This document shows positions 22,819 through 34,120 of a stretch of DNA of 64,000 bases, in pieces. Position numbers and translations under genes: made by a program. The first letter of the stretch is position 1. Every line of letters begins with the position of its first letter. The DNA lies in contig JBITNC010000001.1 of NCBI GenBank assembly GCA_050084985.1, positions 123,318,001 to 123,382,000 on the forward strand, in the 5' to 3' direction. Under the pieces are notes generated by a model. The model had not been told where the DNA came from and made no database searches. It saw nothing but the letters and a program-made list of their open reading frames with translations. Source of the DNA: Nageia nagi (taxonomy: Eukaryota; Pinophyta).

Positions 22819-23914
22819 TTAAATTTTCTTCTTTTCCTCATCTTCACTAGGTGTATTATGCAAAACCATACATGCCATTTTATCATCTACATCTGAACCA
22901 TCTTCAATTTCCTTAGTAATAGTATTTGCTTGTTTCCTTTGACCTTTAGGTTTAGGGTGTAATTCAGGATGCAATTTCCAACATTTAGCCTCTAAATGAT
23001 ATTGTTTTTGACAATGTGTACATACATCTTTAGACTTCTCTTTTTGTGTAGTAGACATAGTTTTGTTTTTCCCCTTTCCTTAGTTCTTTTTAGAATCATT
23101 ACTACTATTGTTATTGGAAGCATTGTTCTTTTTCCCATCCTTAACAAATTCCCCTTTCTTCTAAGTGAGTGGCTTGTACACAAACTTTATCCAAATCATT
23201 TGGATCAAACATCAATATTGTATGCCTTAAATAATTATGCAAACCACCAATATACTTAATAAGAGTATCTTGGGAATCAAAAGGAATACCTAGCATTGTA
23301 GCTTTTCTTTGGAATTCCATAGTGTACTCTTGCACACTTTGCCCTTTGCCTCGACAGAAAGTTTGCCATTCCATGATTACCTTTTGTAGATAACCCAAAG
23401 GATAAAACTAATTTCTAAGCAATTGTACAAAATGGGTCCAAGAAGAAATACAAGCTTGACTTAATTCATTCTTACTTTGTAAACAACTTTCCCACCAAAC
23501 AAGTGCATTACCACTCATTTTAAGAGTTGTTAATTGGATTTTATCCTCATCTCTTACAATTCTTTGAATTCTACAATATAGCTCAATTTGTTTAATCCAA
23601 TGGTCTAACTTCTCAGCATTCACTTCTCCAATAAAAGTAGGCAAATCAAATTTAACTTCCAATTTCAAAGGAGAACTTTGAAAAACACTATGTGTAACAT
23701 CATTGTCAATTTTATTACATTCACTAGTTTCACCTTCATTTTTCTTGTATTGTTGTTCTTGAAAGTGTTGGATTTGTAGAGACATCTTATGAAACATTGT
23801 GGAGAGATCAATAATTTGCTTTTCCACATTAGACCCTCCTTCATTGGCCATGGCTCCAAGCTCTCTTTGCTTCTTTAGCCAAACTCTAGAACCAATTTCT
23901 GGATCCTCCCCCAC
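22819..23914 (-). pseudogene. Gag of element 2 (capsid-like and zinc knuckle)
   Basis: The piece 23408-23914 carries the N-terminal part, with start-like MANEGGSNVEKQII at about 23850, and the capsid block FDLPTFIGEVNAEKLDHWI through SSWTHFVQLLRN. A single in-frame TAG follows, and 23141-23398 resumes with FYPLGYLQKVIMEWQ; the stop sits where the family has glutamine, consistent with CAG to TAG. The knuckle at 22981-23022 (C13, C16, H21, C26 of the last piece) has one residue less variable spacing than usual but keeps CCHC. Frameshifts occur near 23060-23140. Confidence 0.88.
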
Positions 23915-24020
23915 AAATTATCCTTCTCCTTTCTTGCTTTGTGACCTAATATACATGCAAGAACACTTTCCAAACACCAACAATCTCAAAAATATAGGTT
24001 ATCCCAATGATTTCAACTAC

Positions 24021-24032
24021 TCTAATACCAAA
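24021..24032 (-). other. Primer binding site of element 2 (initiator tRNA-Met)
   Basis: The minus strand reads TGGTATTAGAGTAG, against the family consensus TGGTATCAGAGC. It starts two or three bases from the inner end of the LTR at 24035. Confidence 0.8.
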
Positions 24033-24034
24033 CT

Positions 24035-25239
24035 TGATCCATAAACTATAAGATTAAAATTTTCAATTTAAGCTTTCCTTAGGATCAATTCACACTTAAA
24101 ACAATTAAGTGCTTGTAAAGGAAAATTAGGAAATAAATTGTAAACACAGAGAAGAGAAAAGCATTCACCATAGAAAGAGACAAGCAAAATTTATCCTGGT
24201 TCACCCAGTGTGGGCTACATCCAGTTCAAAATCTCTCTACTATCAATGGGTAGAATCACTTTACAAGGCCTCCATGGTCCTTCAAAACCTCCTCTCACAT
24301 TCACAACACACTCATATCTCTGAAAATCACAACAAGAACTGAAAATAACTCTCCTAAAATCCTCTTTCTTTTCCTGTCCAATTTGCTCCCTTTTTATACA
24401 ATTTTGGGGGCTAAAATTGGAGAGTATTACAACTAGGAAATTTGGTAAAAAAACTCATTTTCAGATACCCATTAATCTCCTTGATCTTCCTAGCAAATTT
24501 GGGCTCAAATGGTTGTAAAAATCTCCCAAAAATGAGCTCTAAAATCAAAATAATACACTCTTTGGACTGTTTCAGGCTGACAAAATTACTCATCCTAATA
24601 ATAGGACCTTAGGTGAATAAAAAATCACCATAAACCTTAGAAAATGCTAAAATACATTAAAAAAAACTTAAAATTAGGTGGGTGCACTGTGGTGGTGACA
24701 CATGGCACTTGTTGGGTAGAAGTCAACCTGGTTGACTGGCAGCTTGGCTGGCAGTCAGGCTATGGTCACACATGGTTGGTGGTCTGGTTGGTGGCTTGCA
24801 TGGGTAGTTTGACGATGCATGGCTTGGTGGTAGGTCACAGCTTGGTCGATGGTCCTGCTTGGTTGGCAGGTGGTCAAACGGTCAATCGGGCTCTATCACG
24901 TCTCCTCACTGGCTTTTACCTTGTGGGCCCCTCCGCCTCATCACCTCCATGCCGACCTAGACTCCATGCAACCTCCTTTTTCTCATGTGGCCTCCACGGT
25001 GTTAGGCGGGTCCCTTCTACGTTGGCCACCAAAAACATTTGTATTTTTATTTTTATTTATTTATTTTTTAATTCTTTTTTTTTCTCAAAATACTCAAACT
25101 AAATTAATACCATATCTTCCACATACGAACTCGAATTCTTGATCCAAAAGAAGCATCGAAAAGCTGAAGACAAGATGATCATAATGAACACACTAAAATG
25201 GAGATTATTGAATGTTGAAGGGATCCAAATTTTGGATCA
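24035..25239 (-). repeat. 5' LTR of element 2
   Basis: Matches 18200-19411 along its length, with few substitutions and small indels. Minus-strand TATA-like element at 24390-24398. The open frames at 24644-25102 and 24849-25142 (plus) run through this LTR and have no coding support. Confidence 0.92.
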
Positions 25240-25988
25240 TTTAACATAATCCTAACTCCTTAATTGTGGCAAGATGCTTGTGTCATTCTTGATTGAGGTT
25301 TCTTAATGCCACCTATCATTTCTAGATTTTTTATAATTTAAGTCCTTAATTTCTATGATATTTCATCAATTCATGAGCAATATTCTAATCATCAAAGTTG
25401 ACATGATGATATCGAGTGAAAGGGTGAGGTATTATGTAATGGTAATTGAGAAAAACCATTAGGTTCCTAAAACCAACATTGAGTTGAGGTTGGATTCATG
25501 GCTCCATTATTTGGAGAAACTTGCCATTCATCCTCTTTAAATTGGATATTTCCTTCATTCATAGTAATAAGTAAAGTATAGGATTGTATCTTTTGTAAAT
25601 CCAATTTTGATAGGTGAAGGTCAATCAGGTCATTATCATCTTTCATGTTATCATTTTTTTATTTTATTTCACAATTAATGGGTTAAATTAAATTTTCTAT
25701 AGATAACCCTAATTATTATTATAATTGTTATAACAATTGGTGAACCCAAATTCTTTTCGATACATCATGTTATCCTTTACTAGTTACACCAAAATCCTAA
25801 GATTTTAGATATGACTAGTCTTTCATTTCAAGTGTTTAGAAAATTAAACCAATTGAGTTTATTTCCATGTTCAATAGCTTTTATGAAGCAACCAAACCTA
25901 ATTTGAAGAAAATACTATATGAAATGAAGAAAGAATTCAATCCTATAACATTAAGGGAAATAGTCAATCCATTGGAGCTACTCTAGCC
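25240..25988 (+). other. Leader or 5' LTR end of element 3, gene-free
   Basis: AT-rich stretch between element 2 and the gag of element 3. At about 25730-25745 an AT-rich end is followed by TTGGTGAACCCA, which has the TGG start of a primer site. It could mark the LTR-to-leader junction of element 3; the tRNA is not identified. The outer part of this LTR would then lie left of element 2. Confidence 0.35.
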
Positions 25989-26930
25989 ATGTCTAGGGAT
26001 TCAAATCCACTATGTGATAAGATTTGCAATACTAGGGTACTAGATTTGAAAGTAGAACCTATTTTTGATACATATAATGGTGATGGAGATCCTATGGCTC
26101 ATATCAAAGCTTTCAATATGAAGGTAAAATTGAAATTTGAGGTGAATGATAATTTAATGGTTAAATACTTCCCTATTACATTCAAAGATGATGCATTGAA
26201 TAGGTACTTCTCTTTACCTACTAAATACATTAGTTGTTATGCATAACTTATCTCAAAATTTTATATCCAATTGAAATATCATTCTCGTAGATAAATTATG
26301 ATTTCTGATTTAGTTAGTGCTATCCAAGGTCCAAATGAAATATTTGATAAATTTACACAAACATACCAAAATATATGGAGCATGATTCTCAAACACCTAT
26401 CTGAATCTTATGTCACATTCATATTTATCCAAAATATCCATTCTAAATTTAAATTCATATCTTTGGCTTATATGATACTACCATTTATAGAAATTATACA
26501 TAGGCTTACCCAAAAAGAGAAGTGCTTAGTCTATATGGATGAATTGAAATACGAAAACCCTACTAAGGAAAAAAAAAGAAGGTAGACATCAGGAAAAAAA
26601 AGATAAAGAGGTCCATGCCATAGAAATATACCCATCTAGAGAGAAATAAAAGAGTCAAGCAAGGAACATTTTTAGGAAGAACATCGGGTTACCTTTAGCT
26701 CCTACCATTATGTTCAAGGATTATTTACAAAAGGGACTAACCAAACCGAATCCAAAGCAAGAACTAGGTCCCCAAGATGATAAGCTTAGTTGACACAATG
26801 AAGCATAATATTATGAATATCACAAGGTTAAAGGTCACAAAATGAATGATTACATGATACTAAGAAAGAAATTACAAAAATTATTTAATTATGGAAAAAT
26901 ACAATATGAGGCTTATGCAGATGACTCAGA
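25989..26930 (+). pseudogene. Gag remnant of element 3
   Basis: The first open piece contains LKVEPIFDTYNGDGDPMAHI, matching the start of the Tat/Athila capsid domain. The second (26298-26585) continues with a KFTQTYQNIWSM-like block. A degraded knuckle near 26815-26850 reads YEYHKVKGHKMNDY, where cysteines are replaced by tyrosines (changes compatible with G-to-A). Two stops separate the pieces near 26245-26295. The downstream piece 26842-27066 is acidic linker. Confidence 0.7.
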
Positions 26931-27120
26931 GGAAGATGAAACTCTTACGAAGAATATCATATTCAACCAAGAACTATGTGACACTGTCAGGAGAGGAAGG
27001 CCTAAATGGAGTGTCAATCTAGCCATAGAAAAAAGAATGGAGGTCCTTCATAATTCTAGTACATAACATTTCCTTGAGAAACTAAAGGTAACTCATACCA
27101 AGATAAGTATTTTTAAACTT

Positions 27121-27610
27121 TTGCAATTATCAATTGATCATAAAAATCGCTTATTTGATGAACTTAAGAAAATTGAAGTTGATGTGAATATTCCTATTGT
27201 TAAATTTATAGAATTGGTTGCTAATCTTGATACCAATTTAGTTTGTAACATGTTTTGCTTCCAAGAGAGTGAATTTCCTAATGAATATGTTATTGAAAAG
27301 AATTTAGGAATGTATATCCATGTTAACATTGGTCATATTTCTATTAAGAAAGCATTGATTGACATTGGTTCCAATGTGAATGTATATTTAGTTGAATTTT
27401 TGTCAAACTATTTTCCTTTGATTTATGTAAAAAATGAAAAACCAAAACCACCATTAGCATACAAGGATTTGATAATACTGAAAAAAGAATGCATTGGATA
27501 TTTTTCTATGCCTATTGAAGTATGTGGTAAAACTATTCATAAAAAGTCCATATTTTTCAAGTGAAATTTCCATATAACTTGTTACTTGGTAGACCATGGA
27601 TCCATAAGAA
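27121..27610 (+). pseudogene. Aspartic protease remnant of element 3
   Basis: A 147-codon open piece carries the active-site block KKALIDIGSNVNVY (aspartate codon 27361-27363); the family usually has D-(S/T)-G, so DIG is altered. Downstream, FPYNLLLGRPWIHK-like sequence can be read at about 27565-27605 after a frame change, the conserved flap end of Tat/Athila proteases. Located between gag and RT, as expected. Confidence 0.7.
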
Positions 27611-28992
27611 TAGGGCTATTACTTCCACATTAGATTGTTTAATTAAGTTTATGCACAAAGGTAACAAAATTACTATTCATGTAGAAGATAACCCTATAGA
27701 TGTATCCCTAGTAGTTGTGAGATTTTAGATCCCTCACGATTTGGTTGAAAATGAGGAGGATGGATCAACACCTATCAATGATGCCAATATGCAAGAGGTA
27801 AATCTTGAGCATACAAAATCCTAGATATGGACATCTAAAAGACCTTAAGAGAGATTGGATTACCCCTTTCTATCTTGAGAACCTAACACTATTATATAAA
27901 TGAGGATGAAATTGAGCACCTCTACTCCATTCTTGAGAATGATGAAGATCCCATTGAATATGTAAATGTGCTCTATTAGGAACATGAAAAAAAATTTGTA
28001 TTAAAAAAATTATTATCACTTTTGTCTCATAAGTTTCATTAGGCCATGTAAGTATGCATTTCAATAGTATTGATTCCACATTTGTTAACTAATACATGCA
28101 TAAATTCAGTATGGAGGAAAATGATTAGGTAAGAATGAGCAAGGTATCATAGAGCCTATTCCAAATGAAGGTCAACATAAGATAATAACATGTGTTAGAT
28201 TTGATGAGTCTACACCTAGCTCATTTTCATCAGCTCCAATCATTCAACATGTTTATAGCAATGATCAGGGTTGTATAGAGATATTTTTTTATGAATGGTT
28301 ACATTATAGTATGATGCATGCTCCTATGGAAGAGTTACAAGATTACTATGAAGATATGTTATTACCTCCTACTTCTCTAGTTCAAGTGGACATCTTTTGA
28401 AATGATGATGCTATTCTTGAGAAGCTAGGGGCATAAGTAAATTCCCCAAGTATATGAAAAGAGGCTTATATCTTGGTTCATTGACATCAAGATTATTTTG
28501 TGAGAAGGTATGAATAAATGATTTAGATATTGCAAGTTAGATCATTACTATTTCTCTTTGCTTTTATTCATATCTTTGTAGAGTCAATCCTAGGTCTAGG
28601 TAGTCAATATTTCATTATTAGTCATCCTTTTTCCTTAAGGAGTGACATCATTAGGATCCTAGCACTGCCACTCTTTTATTTGCATCTCTTATAGTTGAGT
28701 TTGGATGTAAGATAGGGGTATTGCTTATGCCTTCCCAAATGAATGAAAAAATATCCTATCTTAGCGAAGAAACAATATAACTAAATATTGGTACCCAAGA
28801 GGACCCAAATTTGATCAAAATAGGAGCTTGGTTAACCTTGGAAGAATGGCAAAGGTATTACCTACTATTAAAAGAGTTCTTTGATTTCTTTGATTAGTCA
28901 TTTTCTGATGTGCCTAGTCTTGATCCTGATTTTTTCACTCATAGCCTAGTTTTCAATGAAATGTCAAACTAATTAAATAAAAGCCTAGAAAG
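27611..28992 (+). other. Protease-RT spacer of element 3, no readable domain
   Basis: The sequence continues the polyprotein linker region but is too broken to read. Short acidic stretches are seen near 27730-27800 and 28160-28430. The minus-strand ORF at 27870-28079 is a shadow. Confidence 0.4.
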
Positions 28993-29600
28993 ATGCATCC
29001 TAGGTTAGCTCTTGCTATTAAAAAGGAAATAAAAAAGTATCTTGTTGTTGGTTTTATTTTACCTATCAATTATTCTTCATGGATTTCTAACATTGTGCTT
29101 GCAGCTAAGCCTAATGGTGAAATAAGATGTACAAATTTCAATGATATCAATAAGGTATTTCCTATAGATGCCTTTTCTTTACCTAACATTGATATGCTTG
29201 TAAATTCAATAGTAGGCTAGGAATATTTATCTTTCATGTATGGTTTTTCTGACTACAATCAAATAAGGATCAACATAAGATAACATTTGTTACTCTTTGA
29301 GGTATACTTTGTTGGCTGGTCATGCCTTTTGGTATAAAAAATGTAGGTACAACTTATAAAAGAGCCATGGTGAGTATGTTTCATGATATGATCCATGAAA
29401 GTGTTGAGGTTTATGTTGATGATATCCTAGAAAATTCCATGATCAAAATGATCACATTTCAAATTTGGGAAAGATATTCCAAATAATTAGAGAATAAAAG
29501 TTGAAGTTGAAACCTCAAAAGTGTGCATTCATAGTCCTTATCATGTAGATTACTTGGTTTTATTGTTTCAAAAAGATGCATAAATGTAGATCCTAAGAAA
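28993..29600 (+). pseudogene. Reverse transcriptase remnant of element 3
   Basis: The open piece 28993-29220 encodes LALAIKKEIKKYLVVGFILP, then SSWISNIVLAAKPNGEIR and an INKVFPIDAFSLPNIDMLV block, the fingers of a Tat-like Ty3 RT. After a stop at 29218 and a frame change, the catalytic YVDDIL is read intact at 29412-29429. The following KPQKC-like and GFIVS-like blocks are recognisable up to about 29575. Confidence 0.8.
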
Positions 29601-29689
29601 GTTTCAGCCATTGTTAATTTACCACCTCTTAAAAATTTGAAAATTTGACAAGTCTTCGAAGAAAATTTCAAGCCATTATAAGCTTCATT

Positions 29690-30130
29690 GCTCAGTTACT
29701 AGATATAGCTTCCCCATTCTCTCTTTTGTTGAAGAAAGGTGAGAAATTCATTTACGATGGATAGCATCAAAAGGCTTTGGATAAAATCAAAAGGTACCTT
29801 ACTAATGCTTCAATTTTAACCTCTTATTATTCAAAAAAGAGTTTGATACTTTATGTTTCAACAACATTAAGTGCATTAGGGGAAATGGTACCTTAGAAGG
29901 ATGATAATAATAAAGAAAGAGCAATTTATTATATCAACAAGACTTTACTTAATTATGAGATAAGGTACACTCTAATAGAAAAGATTTATTTTACCATAAT
30001 ATTCTCAACTAAAAAGTTAAGACATTGCATACTTGAAATACAACATATGTCATAGCTCAAGCTCAGCCTCTCAAATATTTCATGTCTAAATCCTACATAT
30101 TTGAAAGAGTACAAAATAGGTAATGTTACT
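29690..30130 (+). pseudogene. First RNase H remnant of element 3
   Basis: Blocks LKKGEKFIYDG, KALDKIKRYL, SLILYVSTTLSALGEM, ERAIYYINKTLLNYEIRY and LEKIYFTIIFSTKKLRHC occur in one order between 29730 and 30040. This is the RNase H fold of Tat elements, in which the first catalytic aspartate is typically replaced, as here (LYVS). Stops interrupt it. Confidence 0.7.
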
Positions 30131-30399
30131 TGAAGATTTCAATTTATTTCTATCATTCAAAAATTGATTAAGGAATAGGATATAATAATTTCATTACCAA
30201 TAAACCATGAAATGAAGTATCATATACCTCAAAGAGTTCCCAAATAAAGTGTATAATGAGAGTGATCATGATCCTAGCATTACTGCTATAGTACAATGCT
30301 ACCACTTTTTCTTGAGCTTGAGTATCCATAGCATTTCATTGGTTTTATAGAAAATAATAGTGGACACTATTCTTAAATTGTTCAAAGTGCATTCACATA

Positions 30400-30720
30400 G
30401 CACATGGAGGAATTATCTTAATTAATCCTCATAGTAATTTTATCCCTATATCTTATCATTTATGTTTTGATTGCACTAGCAACATGGTAAAAAATGAGGC
30501 TCTTATTTTAGATTTGAAGGTTACAATACTTCTAAAGGTAAAAATATAAAAATATTTGGTGATTATCAATTGATAGTGAAGCAAGTGTCAAATATCAACA
30601 CACCAAAGACCCATGTTGCAACCATACAAAGAAATGGTGGAAAGTCTTCTCATATACTTTTGTGTGATGAAATTGATAACATTCACAAAGATATCAACAA
30701 GTATATTGATGCTATGGCTA
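30400..30720 (+). pseudogene. Second (archaeal-like) RNase H remnant of element 3
   Basis: Near 30405-30560 the plus strand reads GIILINPHSNFIPISYHL, then CTSNMVKNEALILDL, and after a frame change GDYQLIVKQV at about 30560. These match the extra RNase H found only in Tat-lineage Ty3 elements; the glutamate of NMxxxEAL and the aspartate of GDxQLI are kept. It lies between RNase H and integrase, the known place of this extra domain. Confidence 0.65.
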
Positions 30721-30939
30721 GTGTCATTCCCTTGCTCCTATTAATATAGAATATGAAGAAACCATTCTTATAATAAAAAATAAGCTATCTCATGAGCATG
30801 TTATTGAAGATTTTTGATGAAGATCATTATTATGAAACTACTTGTATCAATGTGTATGAATGGTATCAAGATGTTTTCAATTATCTTAAGATGGTTTTAT
30901 TCTTATTGCTTTGATCATAACACTAGAATTAGACTTAAA

Positions 30940-31165
30940 AAGCTAGCTATGAAGTATGTCATCATCTAGTGATTTGTTATATAGAAGGTCTTTTAATGGT
31001 GCTCTTCTTAGATGTTTCATGAGGGATGAAATAGAAATGGCCCTTCATCAAGATCATGATGGTGAATGTGGTGGACACTTTAGTGCTAAGTTTTTCTATC
31101 AAAGGTTCTTAGAACTAGGTTATTATTTTCCTACTATTCTAGAAGATTATGAATTTCATGTCAAA
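30940..31165 (+). pseudogene. Integrase zinc-binding head of element 3
   Basis: The open piece from 30956 gives a LLYRRSFNGALLRCF block, HQDHDGECGGHFSAK (HxxH region) and LELGYYFPTILEDYEFHVKN. In the family a CxxC follows directly; here it is lost at the left junction of an insertion of about 0.5 kb. The core resumes at 31690. Confidence 0.75.
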
Positions 31166-31651
31166 AATATGAACATTATCAAAATAATCTTAAGCTTCAA
31201 CTTTCCCCTTGATGAAATTAACATTTTCCAAATTAATCTCTAGTTTACCAAGATCTCAAGAAGGCACTTACAACAACAAACACAATAACCTAATAACATA
31301 AGCCAATCTCACAATGAGCACATGATATAAATTGGTTCCTCACTCCTTAGGAGTACAACCACTAACTAAGATCTTCTTATTTTAAAGGACCTCTCTTACA
31401 AAATCTCTTCTCTCTCCAAACCCTAAACCAAGCTTTACAATTATTTTCATTACAATGAGAGGAAGGTACCTCTCTATTTATAAGAAGAAACTCATCCTTT
31501 AACCTCCTTTAACCCAAGGCTAAGGTTAAAGGTGTTTCTATATTTATTCCTCTTTCTATATTTATCCGCTTAATGCTTTAAGGTATCTAAAGATACTTTA
31601 AGCATTAAGTGAATTTACATTAAAGAAAAATATTACATTACAAATTTAACA
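31166..31651 (-). mobile_element. Probable solo LTR inserted in the integrase of element 3
   Basis: Integrase similarity stops near 31165 and resumes near 31652-31690, leaving about 485 bp of unrelated sequence. On the minus strand it starts TGTTAAATTTGTAATG (end at 31651), has a TATAAATAG box at 31475-31483, and a leader rich in GAGAGAAG, all LTR-like. Two inverted repeats lie upstream of the TATA box. The left end and target duplication could not be fixed, so the exact limits are uncertain. No second copy occurs in the window. Confidence 0.5.
31475..31483 (-). promoter_or_regulatory. TATA-like box in the solo LTR
   Basis: The minus strand reads TATAAATAG followed by AGAGGTACC. Confidence 0.4.
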
Positions 31652-31684
31652 CTTCTTCTCATGGTTTGGATTCTATTGTATCCC

Positions 31685-32569
31685 TTTAACCTTTTTTATG
31701 TGGGAATTTGATTTTATTAGTAAATTTAACCCTATTTCAAGAGATGGCCATATGTTTATCATTACAACTACAAAATATTTCACAAAATGGGTAGAGGCTA
31801 TACCCATGAAGTCAAACAAAAGAAGGTAAGATTGTTGAATTTATTATTGAATTTATCATTTATAGATATGGTGTGTCTTCTAAATTATTCATGGATAAAT
31901 GTACAAGCTTTAGAGTTAATGAAGTTAAAGAATTTTATGATATTTATATCATATTGTAAATAAATTCTCTACACCTTATTATCCCCAAGGTAATGGTTAA
32001 GCTGAAATATCCAATAAGGCAATTAAGAGTATCTTATCCAAAACTATTGCAAAGCATAGTAAATATTGACATGAAAATCTTCCTTATACTTTGTGGACCT
32101 ATAGAAAAAGTAAAAGAACTTCCATAGTGGAAACTCCTCTCTTTTTAATGTATGATGATGAAGATATAGTTCCACTAGAACTAGAGATCCCATTATTTGT
32201 GCATTACTACATGAGTCTTGTTTCTAATGAATATAAAAGAAAAGCTAGGTTAGCCCAACTAGAGGTCCTAGATGAAAAAAGGGTTAATGCTCTAGAACAC
32301 CTTTGTGTCAATCATTCTAGAATTCAAAAATCCTATAGAAAAAAGATCAAGCTTAAAGAATTCAAGGTTGGTTACCTAGTCTTAAAAGAAAACCTTTCCA
32401 ACACTAAAGCTCTAAAAAATGAAAAGAAAGGTAAATTCTAACCTAACTAGATAGGTCCTTATATTGTCATTGCAAACTATAGAAAAGGTGCATATAAATT
32501 ATCCATAATTGAAAGTAAAGAAGAATGTATTCTAATTAACATTATGCATTTTAAAAAGTTTTATGTTTG
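31685..32569 (+). pseudogene. Integrase core and C-terminal tail of element 3
   Basis: After the insertion the plus strand gives MWEFDFIS (first catalytic aspartate) and GHMFIITTTKYFTKWVEAIP. A piece near 31860-31930 corresponds to the second aspartate region, with a frame change. The open piece 32091-32441 gives WTYRKSKRTSIVETPLFLMY, a LEIP block, LEHLCVNHSRIQKSYRKK and FKVGYLVLKE. A stop precedes IGPYIV and HFKKFYV at 32569. The glutamate region (about 31990-32010) reads QGNG*AEISN, with a stop. Confidence 0.8.
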
Positions 32570-33053
32570 ATCTTTTTTCATTGAAAATATGCATCTCTTC
32601 ATTTTTGGATACTAAGATTTCAAGAAAAATGAAGCAATAATCCAATGACATCGCTACATTCTTAGTGACATCATTGAGTTTAAATGGAAAAAAATATCCA
32701 AAAATTAATCATCTTTTTCAATCATGGTAAAATAATGAAAAGGTATTTTGTTTCTTTACCTTTATTCTTTGTAAAAAGTTTCNNNNNNNNNNNNNNNNNN
32801 NNNNNNNNNNNNNNNNNNNNNNNNNNNNNNNNNNNNNNNNNNNNNNNNNNNNNNNNNNNNNNNNNNNNNNNNNNNNNNNNNNCCTCTAGTTCCAAATCAT
32901 TTTTCACATCAAAAGCTTCACTTAAATATTCTCTCCACGTAAAACATTATTGCGAAATATAGCCCCCACTCCTCGCACTCCCAAACAAACATGGCTGCCT
33001 TAAGTTCCTTTGACATCAATCTTATAATCCATACCAGTGACCACCAATAATAA
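32570..33053. other. 3' flank of element 3 with assembly gap
   Basis: No gene. 32783-32882 is a 100-N gap. The sequence right of the gap (32883-33053) is interrupted by element 4 and continues at 41154. Confidence 0.5.
32783..32882. other. Assembly gap (100 N)
   Basis: Exactly 100 unknown bases; the true length is unknown. Confidence 0.99.
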
Positions 33054-33058
33054 TGGGA
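33054..33058. other. Target site duplication of element 4, left copy
   Basis: TGGGA directly left of the LTR; the same 5-mer follows the right LTR at 41149-41153. Confidence 0.9.
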
Positions 33059-33290
33059 TGTTGTTCTTCGAGTGACACTGAGAGGGGGGGGTGAATCAGT
33101 GTATATAAAAATAATCACTATCCAATCTTCTTAAATAAAGACAGATTAACAGCCAGAGAAAAATGAGCAAGCACACCAGTACATCACACAACACCAGATG
33201 TAACGAGGTTCACCAGATTGGCTACATCCCCGAAAATGACTGCTTGGACACCAATCCAAATCCAGCCATTAAAGAAAGCTTACAGATTCA

Positions 33291-33520
33291 CAGCACCAAC
33301 TGTGAAGGGTAGCACCAACTACCACTCTGAGAATAGCAGCACCTACTGCTTGGAGCACCAACTCCAGCTCTCCAATTCACAGCACCAACTGTGAAGGGTA
33401 GCACCAACTACCACTTTGAGCATAGCAGCACCTACTGCTTGGAGCACCAACTCCAGCTCTCAAATTCATAGCACCAACTGTGAAGGATAGCACCAACTAC
33501 CACTTATCAAGCACCCACTT
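33291..33520. repeat. 89-bp tandem repeat, 2.5 copies
   Basis: Units start at 33291, 33380 and 33469 with CAGCACCAACTGTGAAGG; each unit holds three or four GCACCAACT sub-motifs. The same array is in the other LTR at about 38884-39110. Confidence 0.9.
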
Positions 33521-33778
33521 GAAATAACATTCAAAAGGGAGGTAAGAATACAGTTCTAGAAGACCCTCAATGGTCTAGGTCTAATGCTCACTATTCATTC
33601 TCTGCACACAGCTCCAAAGTAACACAGTTAAACAATCACTATACTCTTTGCATATTCGTTTGCTCACTTCACCTTCTCCAGATACTCCCCATCTTCCACG
33701 CTATTACCTCCTCTCTCGCACTTCTCTACACGCACATCTCATCACACACTATTGCCTCCACTCCGGCACTTCACCCTA

Positions 33779-34076
33779 CACACTTCGGATGCTTCACACT
33801 GCACACTTCGGATGCTTCACTCTGCACACTTCGGATGCTTCACTCTGCACACTTCGGATGCTTCACACTGCACACTTCGGATACTTCACTCTGCACACTT
33901 CGGATACTTCACTCTGACACTTCGGATGCTTCACTCTGCACACTTCGGATGCTTCACTCTGCACACTTCGGATACTTCACTCTGCACACTTCGGATGCTT
34001 CACTCTGCACACTTCGGATGCTTCACTCTGCACACTTCGGATGCTTCACTCTGCACACTTCGGATGCTTCACACTA
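33779..34076. repeat. 23-bp tandem repeat, 13 copies
   Basis: The unit is CACACTTCGGATGCTTCACT plus CTG, with small variants (GATAC for GATGC, CACTG for CTCTG). One unit is 22 bp. The array in the other LTR also has 13 units. Confidence 0.97.
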
Positions 34077-34120
34077 CACACTACGCCCCACAACTTACAC
34101 TTCTTTTTCTCTCTTTTTAC

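Larger units (their letters stand above)
18200..25239 (-). mobile_element. Ty3 LTR retrotransposon with both LTRs (element 2)
   Basis: LTRs at 18200-19411 and 24035-25239 flank a 4.62-kb interior. The minus-strand order is LTR, PBS (24021-24032), gag, CCHC, protease, RT, RNase H, integrase, PPT, LTR, as in Ty3. All domains are easily readable but broken by several in-frame stops and at least one frameshift. LTR ends are TGATCC and GGATCA. The bases outside are cttga (left) and tttaa (right), so the target duplication is either lost or changed by two transitions. LTR similarity is about 95 percent by eye in the first 60 bp, much younger than element 1. Confidence 0.93.
25240..32569 (+). mobile_element. 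Degraded Tat-like Ty3 retrotransposon (element 3)
   Basis: Reading on the plus strand, remains appear in order: gag (25989), protease (27355), RT (28993-29430), RNase H (29735-30060), a second RNase H of the archaeal-like type (30405-30700), integrase zinc head (30956), and integrase core and tail (31690-32569). The second RNase H between the first and the integrase is a hallmark of the Tat lineage (family knowledge). All frames are broken. Element 2 sits at its left end, a probable solo LTR sits within its integrase, and element 4 sits in its 3' flank. Confidence 0.8.

Noticed and set aside
24644-25142. Plus-strand ORF of 152 codons
   Set aside because: LTR sequence of element 2; frame differs from the counterpart in the other LTR, so it is not conserved as protein.
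18195-25244. Target duplication for element 2
   Set aside because: Flanking 5-mers are cttga and tttaa; two differences, so it cannot be claimed.
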